From Actinomycetales bacterium (GTDB taxonomy: Bacteria > Actinomycetota > Actinomycetes > Actinomycetales > Cellulomonadaceae): a stretch of DNA of 13,416 nucleotides. Below are positions 6,364 through 13,416 of this stretch, one piece after another. Position 1 is the stretch's first letter; each line of letters starts with the position of its first letter. The position numbers and the translations under genes are program-made. The notes beneath the pieces were generated by a model. That model ran no database searches, was not told the DNA's origin, and saw only the letters and a list, made by a program, of their open reading frames with translations. Location: positions 1 to 13,416 of the forward strand of contig JAATES010000371.1 in NCBI GenBank assembly GCA_015655615.1. Direction: 5' to 3'.

Positions 6364-7747
6364 TCAGTCCTCCCGGCGGCGACGCGCAGCCATCACCAGG
6401 ACGAATCCACCGGCGGCAAGAAGCGACGCCGCCTGCAGCCACAGCAGCACGGAGGCCCCGGTCCGGGCCAGCCGCCCGCCGGGTCCGCGCCCGCCCGCCC
6501 GCGGGTCCTCGCCGCCGGTGCCGCCCGGATCCTTCTTGGGAGGGACCACCGTGAAGGTGTTCTCAACGGTGACCTCCAGCGGATTCACACCGGCCACTGC
6601 CGCAAAGGTGGCCGACGGACCCGACGTGGACGTTGATCCGATGAAGATCCGAGTCGAGGTGGCATTGCCGGTCGCCGTCTCGGTGATCACGCATCGTGCG
6701 CCGGCGGCCAGGGTCCCGATGGAGGCTGTGAGCCTCTTCGGGCCGCCGATCCGGTAGTCCTTGCTCCAGACCACGGCGCCCGGAGCCGGACGCGTGTCGT
6801 CGGTCAGGACGCACTCGACGTGGACCGTGAAGACCTTCGACCTGGCCTTGGCGGCACCGGTGCCGATCACCGACTTCGACACCACCACCTTGGCGATGTC
6901 GTACCGGTTGACGATGGTCACCTTGTTGTCGGCGCCGGCCTCCACCAGCGCCGGGAGGTCGCTGAACGTCGCGTCGACCGGTGCTTCCGGTGCGCTCGCG
7001 ACGACGATCTGCGTACCCGAGGCACCCGCCGTGCGGGTCTCCTCGACCCGGCAGACCGCGCCCACCGGCAGTTCGGTCCAGGTGGTGGTCGTGCCGACGG
7101 CCAGCGTCTGGGTCGCGTCCTCCGCAGCGGTGACGGGCTCGCCGTCCAGCGTGCACACCAGGGTCGCCAGGAACGGCCCGTAGTCGAGCGGCCTGCCGGT
7201 GGCGTCCGTGGCAGCGGAGTCGATCTTCTTGGTGACGGGCACCGAGGTCAGCAGGAAGGTGTTCTGCACCTGCAACGCCGGCTGAGCCTGGTCGGTGGTC
7301 TGGAGCCCAGGAGCGCCCACGGTGAACCGGTAGCCCGTCGTGGCGTCACCCAGGGAGTCGCCTGTGGCCACATCGACGATCTGGGACGAGGTGGCCCCGC
7401 CATCGGCCGTCTCCCGCACGGTGCACTCCGCGCCCTGCGGCAGGTGCTCGTAGAGCGTGGTGGGATCCGTCCTCGACAACGTCCGCACCCCGCCGTCGGT
7501 GACCGCCAGCGGGTCTCCGTCAAGGGTGCAGACCAGCTCGACCGTATAGGTGCGCGTGCCGAACTTCGTCGCGCCATCTCCGGCAAAGGTCTTGGTGACC
7601 TCCAACGAACCCGCCGGGAACCAGTTCGTCACGTCGACCTGAGCCACACCGGTCGCCGGGATGGTGATGGCGCCCTGGTCCAGGCTGATCCCGTCGTTCG
7701 GCGTGATCCGCACCGCCGACGCACCCTGGAGCGAGGTCTCGGTGATG
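6364..7747 (-). pseudogene. C-terminal part of the giant surface protein, out of frame: DUF5979-like repeats 3b-6, linker, LARTG anchor
   Basis: This is the continuation of the giant gene in another minus-strand frame, beginning with ITETS right after the break. It encodes the second half of repeat 3, then repeats 4, 5 and 6, a Pro/Gly/Lys/Asp linker (from VVPPKKDPGG to GPGGR), the sorting motif LARTG, a ~20-residue hydrophobic helix and the cytosolic tail AARRRRED. Only a GTG (7713) could serve as a start; there is no Shine-Dalgarno and no signal peptide, so it is not credible as a separate secreted protein. Restoring the frame gives one continuous protein with the upstream part. If the frameshift is a sequencing error, this is simply the C-terminus of an intact wall-anchored protein. 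LAXTG motifs are substrates of class E sortases; no sortase gene lies in the window. Confidence 0.85.
6457..6471 (-). other. LARTG cell-wall sorting signal
   Basis: These bases encode Leu-Ala-Arg-Thr-Gly. A hydrophobic stretch (ASVLLWLQAASLLAAGGFVL) and the basic tail RRRRED follow, completing the tripartite sortase signal. The Ala at position 2 instead of Pro fits class E sortases of high-GC actinobacteria. Confidence 0.88.
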
Positions 7748-8585
7748 GCATTCCGACCCCTGGATCACGTCGAGCCACGAGGCCGCCCAGCCGTTGCCGG
7801 CATCGAGGACCGCCTGGTAGGACTGCGTCGCGTTGTCATAGGTGCACACCACGGAGATCGGATAGCTCTGGTCGGCGCCGAGCTGCTGCGCGGCCGGGCC
7901 GTCCAGGAACTTCTCCACGCGCAACCCGGCCACCCCGTAGAGGTTGTCGAACTGCACCTGATCCGAGGTCTCGGTCGTCTCGGTATGACTGAGCGCCGTG
8001 ATCGTCGCCGTCCGCGTGGCCTGGTCGGTGGTCACCGAGCCCGTCGAGGAGGTCCCGGAGGTGATGGTGGAGTCGGCAGACTGGTCATCCGTCTCGGTGA
8101 CCACGCAGGTGGCACCGGCCGGAAGTCCGGTGATCGTCCTGGTGTCGCCATCGTCCAGTGTGAACGCTGCATCGCCTGCAGCCAGCGGAACGCTCTGACC
8201 CAGGAACGTGCAGGCCACGGTGAAGCCGAAGGCCGTGGGGACCGTCCCGGCGTCCGAGGTGACCTTCTTGGACACCCGCAGCGAGGCCAGCTCATAGGTG
8301 TTCGTCAAGACGACCGACGGCAGCACGCTCGGCGAGCTGACATCGACGATCTGCGCGGGCGCGGTGTACGAGGTCTGGCCGCTCGCCGCGGGCTCCGACA
8401 CCGTGCAGCTCGCACCGCCGGGCAGGTCGGTGAAGGTCTTCGTCTCTCCCGCAGTGATCGTGAAGGGGATCGGCGAGAGCTCCACTCCCACCGAGGTGCA
8501 GATCAAGTCGGCCGCGAACCCCTGTCCAGACGGCACGAATCCCGCACCGGGTCCCGTCACCACCTTGCGGACCGTCAGGTCACCG
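6550..8585 (-). repeat. Six tandem DUF5979/CnaB-like repeats of about 100-120 residues
   Basis: Each repeat opens with a strand of the type V-x-K, has a mid-repeat Cys (as in LICTS, VACTF, VVCTY, LVCTL, LVCTL, VECVL), a second Cys in G-x-x-C-x-[VI]-x-E, and ends in a strand with Asn before an aromatic residue (NTY, NLY, NWF, NTF, NRY, NTF). Codons of the opening Lys start at 8566, 8269, 7912, 7593, 7230 and 6876, giving periods of 297, 357, 319 (frame-broken), 363 and 354 bases. Repeats are divergent at DNA level, so they are old protein duplications rather than recent DNA copies. Confidence 0.85.
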
Positions 8586-11500
8586 GTCGCCAGCGCGACC
8601 CGGGCGATCGAGTAGTCCCGCGCGGCGATGGTCGTCGTCGACGCACCGGAGACGGCCACTGCGCTCGTGGACAGCGAGTTGGCCGCCACGGTGTCATCGC
8701 CTGCCGTCGGTGACGTCTCCGGCGTGATCGTCCGGAAGGTGATGTCGAGCTTCTTCCCCGGTGCAAGCCGGTTGGCGGCGGGCGCGTAGTCGATGACGAA
8801 CTGCAGCGCCGTGACCGTCTCCGGGTCGACCGTCCCGGCAGGATCCCACAACGCCCAGCCAGCGACAGGGTCGGAGTCGCAGGTCCCGTTGGTCGGCTTC
8901 TTCAGCACCTCCAGGCAGGGACTCGCCGAGGTCGTGTAGTACGTCTTGAGGGTCGCACCGGCCGTCGTCGCCACGACGGGGGTACCCCCCGCAAAGGCCG
9001 CTGCCCACTGGGACGACCTCGTCAGGCCCGCAATCAGCGTCGTGTCGCCGGGAGCGGGAAGCCGATCGGTGACGACCACCCGGGACAACGGCTGCGTGCC
9101 AGTGTTCTGCACAGTCAGTCGCCATTCCTCGGTCTGACCGGGCAGTGTTCGCGGCACACAGGGAGTCACGGAGAAACCGGCTGCGTCACGCGCCTGCGCA
9201 CAATCGGTGCCCGACTCGGGCTTGAAGCCGAGGTCCTCGGTGTAGGTGGCGTCCGTGAGAGGCCGGACAGCCTTGACCGCCGCGATGTTGGCAGCTGCGG
9301 CGGGCTTCACCGTCGTCTGCGTCGAGCACGTGTTGGCCACCGGATCATAGGTGGATGGCCTGCCGGTGGGGGCCGTACAGGTGTCGAACGTGCGGTCACC
9401 GGTCACGCCGAACGAGTTCGTCACGGTGTCGGTCTCCACCAGTCCCGGGCGGAAGACCAGCGGAACCTTGATCGTGTAGGTCTGGCCGACCTCGAGGACC
9501 GACCCTGCGGGGAAGGCGAACCTGAGCCCCGTCACACCACCCCCAGCGGTCTCGGTCGTCGCCGTGATGTCCGCTGCCGTCGTAGGCATGCCGGGCCCTG
9601 ACGGTGATGCCGGCGCCGATCCCGTCAGCGTGAAGCTGAAGTCCGGCACCCCATCGCTGTCGCCCGTCACCACCTGCAGCTGCGGGCCTTCCGCGTCGCT
9701 GGGCAGCACGTCCGTGATCACAGGGTTGAGGATCGGCCACTGGCCGGTGTTGGTGACCTTGAGCTGATAGGGGATGGCTGTTCCGGCAGCCACCGAGGTG
9801 CCGGAGACGGGGAGCTTCTCGACACGGACCGCCGTCGGCGCGTGCGAGTAGGTGTAGGTCGCGTTCTTCGATCCCTGTGCTGTGGCGCCCGTCGAGCTGG
9901 TCGAGTTCACCTCGACCGTGTTGACGAGTGCGCCCTTGACCGCCGAGCCGGGCGCGGGTGATCCCCCGTCGTTCAGCGTCGTGGGAACTGGCCCACCCGT
10001 ACGGAGCGTGTCACGCCGCAGCACGGTGATCGGGACGGTGATCTTCGGTGCCTGCGGGTTCTCCCAGTTGGCACCGTTCAGCCGCTTGATGGTGAACCGG
10101 ACGCCGACCACGTCGGCGGCCGTCACGCCGCTGGGAAGGATGCTCGCCTTGACCTGCGCTGCGGTCAGCCAGGTGCTGACGTCGCCGGGATCGGCCACCG
10201 GGCTCTTCCAGGTACCGCCGGCCGCCGCGCAGCTGAGTGCCGGGGTGGCCGAGATGGCTGCCGCGTTCCAGGTCCGGGTCACGCAGACCTCAGGGTAGAC
10301 CCGTAACTCCGCACCGGTGACCGCCGGGGAGAACGTCGGCAGGGTGAAGCCGCTGCCCACGGCGACGAAGTCGAAGGCGTTCCAGAAGGTGGCCGCCTGG
10401 TCCGTGAGGGTCATCGTCGTCGTCCGGGAGCTCCCGCTGGGGGTACCCGACAATGCCAGCGTCACCGCCATCTTGGGGTTCTGGGTCTCGCTCTGCGACG
10501 CCGGTGAGAGGGTCTTGTCCGCAGCGACCCCGAAACTCGTCGTCACCAGCTTCAGATCGGCCGTGTCGCTATCCGTCTCCGTGTCGTCCGCCAACGTGGT
10601 CCCGTCAGCCTGGTAGCGGGGATCGGCGACACTACCGCGTGCCTGGTTGGTGAGCTCAGCGACCGTGGTCGGTGTCTCGGACCCCCGGAGCGTCGTGCGG
10701 AGCCGCAGGTCATAGGTGACCACCGTGCTGGCATCGGCCGCGAGGGGGCCTGTGAAGGTGACGGTGATTCCGGTGGCATCGGCGAGCTGGGCCTCGGTGT
10801 AGGCCTTCACGAGCGCGATGGTGGCCGCAGGAGCGCCGTTCCGGTCGAGTCCGGAGGCTCCCTGGAAGACGATCTCCACACCGGTCGCGCCCACCGGAAC
10901 GGTGATGTCCTGAATGCCCTTGAGGTTGAACCGGTCGAAGGGAGTGGCCGGTTGCGCATTCGAGCCATTGACATCGGGGTCGATCACCGAGAGTGAGCTC
11001 ACCCGAGCCGGAGTCGTGTTCTTCGCCGTGACGACGACCCGAGTGGTGGGCCAGTCGGCCGCCGGAACGGACGCGGCCGGTATGGCGAGTGGGCCTCCCT
11101 GCCACTCCTTGCCGACCGTGATGCCCAGATCCGCGTCTTTCAGCGTGATGGTGTCGGCATCATTGTCCGTCCGGACCACGACACCGGCATCGACCGCCTG
11201 TGCCGTGGCGTCGTTGTACACCTCGCCCTGGACGGCGGTGTTGAACGTGGTTCCTGCCAGCACGGGCTTGCTCGAATCGCTCCGCTTGCTGTCGCGCAGT
11301 CGCACGGACAGGAAGATCCCGCGGTTGTGGCCAGAGCTGGCCGCAACGCCGCTACCGGGGGCCGGCGAGACCGTGCTCCGGCCCGGGCGCTCGGAATAGA
11401 CCAAGCGCACCGCAGTGGTCGTCGCGCGCTCGGCGGCCGACAGCGTGTACCCCGGGAACTGTCCCAGGCAGGGCGCCGCCGCCGTGCATGAGCCGCCGGT

Positions 11501-13416
11501 CCCGGTCCCGCCGTTAGGCTGCACCCAGGCGGTCCCGTTCCAGAGCTCCAGGTAGACCCGGTCGTAGGAGATCAAGGGGTCCTGCGCGGTGGTGATGGCA
11601 GGGACGGACACGAGGTCGAACGCGTCGAAGGGTGAGTCGGCGAGGGTCGCCACCGGCTTTCCGTCCGCACCCACCTTGGTGTCGGACACCACCATCGAGT
11701 CCACGCCTGTGTAGCCGCCGGTCGACCAGCCGAGCCTCACCCGGGTGGTCGCATCCTGCCGGGTATTGATGAGGTTCTGATCGTTGGCGCTGGCGGATTC
11801 GACGAAGTCCTTCTCCACCATGTCTGGTCCTGGGCCGACCTCGTTGAGGTTGACCGTGGAGCAGTCGCTCGCGGCGAGATTAGACTCCACGGTCCCCGAG
11901 GAGGCCTGTGACTGGGAGCAGTTCTCCAGCACACCGTCGAGGTCCTCGTTGGGCAGTGCCGCACTCCCGTCGCGGAGCTCGCTGCGCAGCCCATATGTCA
12001 GGTTGGGGCTCAACGACTGCCCCGGAACGAATCCCTCTCCCGGGTCCACGGGCTCATAGATGAACTTGATGCCGCAGATGTCGTCCCGCAGCCCTGCGGG
12101 GATCTCCTTGGTGAAGAACCCCTGGGGTGCCGCTGCCGAACCGTAGGTGACGTCCTCGAAGTCCGCGCCCAGGGACGTCCACGCGCCACCGCCACAGGGC
12201 TGATACTGCACGGACAGCTTGGCGTTCGTGGGAATTGGCGTCAGCGTGACCTGCGTGACGTCGAAGTAGTTGTACCAGTCGTCCGAGGTCCCCGCGGCCG
12301 GGTCGACGATCTCCAGGTAGTCCACGTCCCGCGTCGTCTCCGGGTACTCGGCGATGTTGGTCGACAGCTGAGCCGTCGTCGTCTGCCCCGGCACGGCCAG
12401 CAGTTCGGTGGGAGCGACCTTCTTGGAGGTGGTGACGGTCACCTGATCCGCATAGACCGTGACACTGTCCGAGGCGGTGTCGGGAGCGGGGAGCAGGCCG
12501 TGGATGTCCTTGCCGGTCACCCCGATCGTGTTGTCGAAGGCGATCTTCAGCCCTGGCGCGACCTGGTTCGGGTTGGCCTGCACCTCGACCGGCACCGTGG
12601 CGGCAGCCGAGACCTCGATGCCGTCCGTGCTGGTGAACGTGACCGAGAACCCGGTCAGCCGGTCTGCAGAGACCGGATTTGCGGGATCGAACGGCGTCCG
12701 GGGGCTGTCGGCGATGGTGTCCGGCGCGGTCGTGGCGAGCGGACTGCTGGAGGAGCCGTCCGCGTAGTAGTACGTCACGGTGGCACCCGTCGCCCCGGCA
12801 GGCCAGGTGACCGCCTCTGCGATGCCGTTCAGCAGCAGGCCCTCTCCCGGGTGAGCCGGGGCGAACGGATTGGCGGCCGTGAGGTCGGACGGGTCCTCCG
12901 GCTCGGTGATCGTCAACGAGGCGAGCGGGGTGGTCCCCGCGTTCGAGGCGGTCAAGGTCGCCGTGGTGCGGGTCTTGTCACTCGCTCCATACGGAACCGT
13001 GGCCAGCTCGCTGTCCTCGAACTCCTTGTCCGCCGAGACCGCCGGGCGCAGCGGGTTGAGCGTGTAGGTCTTCGATGCGTCCGCGTGGGGGGAGGTCTCA
13101 CCATCGAGACCGACCGTGGCCCGCACGGTGTTCGGGAAGTGCGTCGGCTCGGTGATTCCGGTGGCGTCGGCGGTGTTGAGGACGTCGACGCTGACGGTGC
13201 TGGAGGCACCCCTGGCGATGCTGCCCGTCGCGGACGAGTACACGATCCTGAGTCCGCCGATGTCTGACGGGGCGACGCCCGCCGGTGCGGTCAGGGCACC
13301 GGGAGCATCGACGGGGGCCGCAGCGACCCAGGTCCCGCTGCTCACGTCGTAGACCGAGTACACGGCCGACGTCGCGCCCGAGGGCCAGGTCACCACCGGG
13401 TCGCCAGAGAGCTGCA
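7520..13416 (-). CDS. Giant secreted multi-module surface protein, N-terminus beyond window; frame breaks near 7747
   Basis: The frame is open from the right edge (first whole codon at 13414) and codes for real protein down to about 7748; after that it runs 75 more residues of unrelated His/Arg/Gly-rich sequence to a stop at 7520-7522. The real part is Thr/Ala/Val/Asp-rich and extracellular in character. About eight beta-sandwich-like modules of ~180-235 residues come first, some with the DUF11-type phrase LxVxNTGxxPL (KVTNTGQWPI near 9740, TVQNTGTQPLSRVVVTD near 9080). Two and a half DUF5979/CnaB-like repeats follow. Likely role: long wall-anchored stalk or adhesin (inference; no ligand-binding domain recognised). 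The signal peptide and any tip domain would lie upstream of the window. The downstream frame (6364-7747) supplies the rest, so this is one broken gene rather than two. Confidence 0.85.
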   Translation of the reverse strand, partial: QLSGDPVVTWPSGATSAVYSVYDVSSGTWVAAAPVDAPGALTAPAGVAPSDIGGLRIVYSSATGSIARGASSTVSVDVLNTADATGITEPTHFPNTVRATVGLDGETSPHADASKTYTLNPLRPAVSADKEFEDSELATVPYGASDKTRTTATLTASNAGTTPLASLTITEPEDPSDLTAANPFAPAHPGEGLLLNGIAEAVTWPAGATGATVTYYYADGSSSSPLATTAPDTIADSPRTPFDPANPVSADRLTGFSVTFTSTDGIEVSAAATVPVEVQANPNQVAPGLKIAFDNTIGVTGKDIHGLLPAPDTASDSVTVYADQVTVTTSKKVAPTELLAVPGQTTTAQLSTNIAEYPETTRDVDYLEIVDPAAGTSDDWYNYFDVTQVTLTPIPTNAKLSVQYQPCGGGAWTSLGADFEDVTYGSAAAPQGFFTKEIPAGLRDDICGIKFIYEPVDPGEGFVPGQSLSPNLTYGLRSELRDGSAALPNEDLDGVLENCSQSQASSGTVESNLAASDCSTVNLNEVGPGPDMVEKDFVESASANDQNLINTRQDATTRVRLGWSTGGYTGVDSMVVSDTKVGADGKPVATLADSPFDAFDLVSVPAITTAQDPLISYDRVYLELWNGTAWVQPNGGTGTGGSCTAAAPCLGQFPGYTLSAAERATTTAVRLVYSERPGRSTVSPAPGSGVAASSGHNRGIFLSVRLRDSKRSDSSKPVLAGTTFNTAVQGEVYNDATAQAVDAGVVVRTDNDADTITLKDADLGITVGKEWQGGPLAIPAASVPAADWPTTRVVVTAKNTTPARVSSLSVIDPDVNGSNAQPATPFDRFNLKGIQDITVPVGATGVEIVFQGASGLDRNGAPAATIALVKAYTEAQLADATGITVTFTGPLAADASTVVTYDLRLRTTLRGSETPTTVAELTNQARGSVADPRYQADGTTLADDTETDSDTADLKLVTTSFGVAADKTLSPASQSETQNPKMAVTLALSGTPSGSSRTTTMTLTDQAATFWNAFDFVAVGSGFTLPTFSPAVTGAELRVYPEVCVTRTWNAAAISATPALSCAAAGGTWKSPVADPGDVSTWLTAAQVKASILPSGVTAADVVGVRFTIKRLNGANWENPQAPKITVPITVLRRDTLRTGGPVPTTLNDGGSPAPGSAVKGALVNTVEVNSTSSTGATAQGSKNATYTYSHAPTAVRVEKLPVSGTSVAAGTAIPYQLKVTNTGQWPILNPVITDVLPSDAEGPQLQVVTGDSDGVPDFSFTLTGSAPASPSGPGMPTTAADITATTETAGGGVTGLRFAFPAGSVLEVGQTYTIKVPLVFRPGLVETDTVTNSFGVTGDRTFDTCTAPTGRPSTYDPVANTCSTQTTVKPAAAANIAAVKAVRPLTDATYTEDLGFKPESGTDCAQARDAAGFSVTPCVPRTLPGQTEEWRLTVQNTGTQPLSRVVVTDRLPAPGDTTLIAGLTRSSQWAAAFAGGTPVVATTAGATLKTYYTTSASPCLEVLKKPTNGTCDSDPVAGWALWDPAGTVDPETVTALQFVIDYAPAANRLAPGKKLDITFRTITPETSPTAGDDTVAANSLSTSAVAVSGASTTTIAARDYSIARVALATGDLTVRKVVTGPGAGFVPSGQGFAADLICTSVGVELSPIPFTITAGETKTFTDLPGGASCTVSEPAASGQTSYTAPAQIVDVSSPSVLPSVVLTNTYELASLRVSKKVTSDAGTVPTAFGFTVACTFLGQSVPLAAGDAAFTLDDGDTRTITGLPAGATCVVTETDDQSADSTITSGTSSTGSVTTDQATRTATITALSHTETTETSDQVQFDNLYGVAGLRVEKFLDGPAAQQLGADQSYPISVVCTYDNATQSYQAVLDAGNGWAASWLDVIQGSECHHRDLAPGCVGGADHAERRDQPGPGRHHHPGDRCGSGRRDELVPGGFVGGHQDLCRRWRDEVRHAHLYGRAGLHP
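7746..7750 (-). other. Frameshift site in repeat 3 of the giant surface protein
   Basis: Upstream coding reads GSEC, ending with TGC at 7750-7748. Homologous downstream coding resumes as ITETS with ATC at 7746-7744, leaving only one base (7747) where the family has a whole codon (C-x-[VI]-x-E in all five other repeats). This fits a 2-base loss (or 1-base gain). The longest nearby homopolymer is CCCC at 7757-7760, so the site is not an obvious slippery tract. Confidence 0.85.
8586..13416 (-). repeat. About eight divergent ~180-235-residue modules (DUF11-like) in the giant surface protein
   Basis: Modules start with a strand holding a conserved Lys: ADKEF, TSKKV, VEKDF, VGKEW, ADKTL, VEKLP and AVKAV, with Lys codons starting at 13027, 12424, 11812, 11110, 10516, 9817 and 9274. 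Spacings are 603, 612, 702, 594, 699 and 543 bases, all multiples of three, then 708 bases to the first DUF5979-like repeat. A partial module lies at the right edge; its VTWPSGAT recurs as VTWPAGAT one module later. Other shared pieces are L.S/V..DP after ~45 residues and F.(V/I)TFT about 150 residues in. Domain family assignment beyond DUF11-like for the later modules is uncertain. Confidence 0.7.

Noticed and set aside
5036..6757. Plus-strand open frame of 573 codons
   Set aside because: It runs through the DedA and HAD genes in the wrong frame and then opposite the surface-protein gene; the composition is Arg/Pro/Ser-rich low complexity with no motif.
7741..7761. Programmed ribosomal frameshifting at the break
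   Set aside because: There is no slippery heptamer, no strong downstream hairpin seen, and the alignment to sister repeats needs a missing residue's worth of bases, which fits a deletion better than recoding.
6820..8713. Long plus-strand frames at 6820-7992 and 7661-8713
   Set aside because: They are antisense to the DUF5979-like repeats, Arg/Gly/His-rich, and have no recognisable domain or Shine-Dalgarno.
8978..8989. Perfect 12-bp palindrome GGGGGTACCCCC
   Set aside because: It lies within coding sequence of the giant protein, codes for ordinary residues there, and has no neighbouring regulatory context; chance is the simplest account.
12500..13267. Plus-strand open frame of 255 codons
   Set aside because: It is opposite the clearly coding surface-protein modules and has an antisense-type composition rich in Arg, Gly and Val.

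Overview
The window looks like chromosomal DNA of a high-GC Gram-positive actinobacterium, probably Micrococcales-like, although the genus cannot be fixed from sequence reading alone. The grounds are strong G/C preference at third codon positions, GTG starts, a possible leaderless GTG gene, a class II fructose-bisphosphate aldolase of actinobacterial type, and a LARTG cell-wall sorting signal of the LAXTG kind that high-GC actinobacteria use with class E sortases. No tRNA, rRNA, CRISPR array, transposase, integrase or attachment site was seen.

Layout. (1) Positions 1-2141, minus strand: a multidomain regulator, PAS/GAF-like sensor + SpoIIE/PP2C phosphatase + RsbW-type histidine-kinase-like ATPase, whose C-terminus runs off the left edge. 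Facing away from it is a small STAS-domain anti-sigma-factor antagonist (2300-2737, plus) with a conserved phosphorylatable Ser. Together they look like the phosphatase, kinase and antagonist arms of a partner-switching system; no sigma factor lies in the window. (2) 2824-4581, minus: a TrmH/SpoU-family 2'-O-methyltransferase gene followed by class II aldolase fbaA, the core-genome part of the window. (3) 4738-6281, plus: a DedA-family membrane protein and a HAD-IIA phosphatase overlapping by ATGA, probably co-transcribed and translationally coupled. A perfect 14-bp stem (6306-6338) closes this operon and also the converging gene. (4) 6364-13416, minus: the C-terminal ~2,350 codons of a giant secreted, wall-anchored protein whose N-terminus lies beyond the right edge. 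It has about eight ~180-235-residue beta-sandwich-like modules, then six DUF5979/CnaB-like repeats of ~100-120 residues, a Gly/Pro/charged linker, LARTG, a membrane helix and an Arg-rich tail.

The main discoveries are in region 4. All six terminal repeats keep the same Lys, Glu and Asn positions, as needed for a CnaB-type intramolecular isopeptide bond, and also a matched Cys pair. The reading frame is broken inside the third of these repeats (about 7747): conservation of neighbouring repeats implies loss of two bases (or gain of one) just after the second conserved Cys. As sequenced, the product would lose its last three and a half repeats and its wall anchor, so this is a pseudogene, an assembly error or a variable allele.
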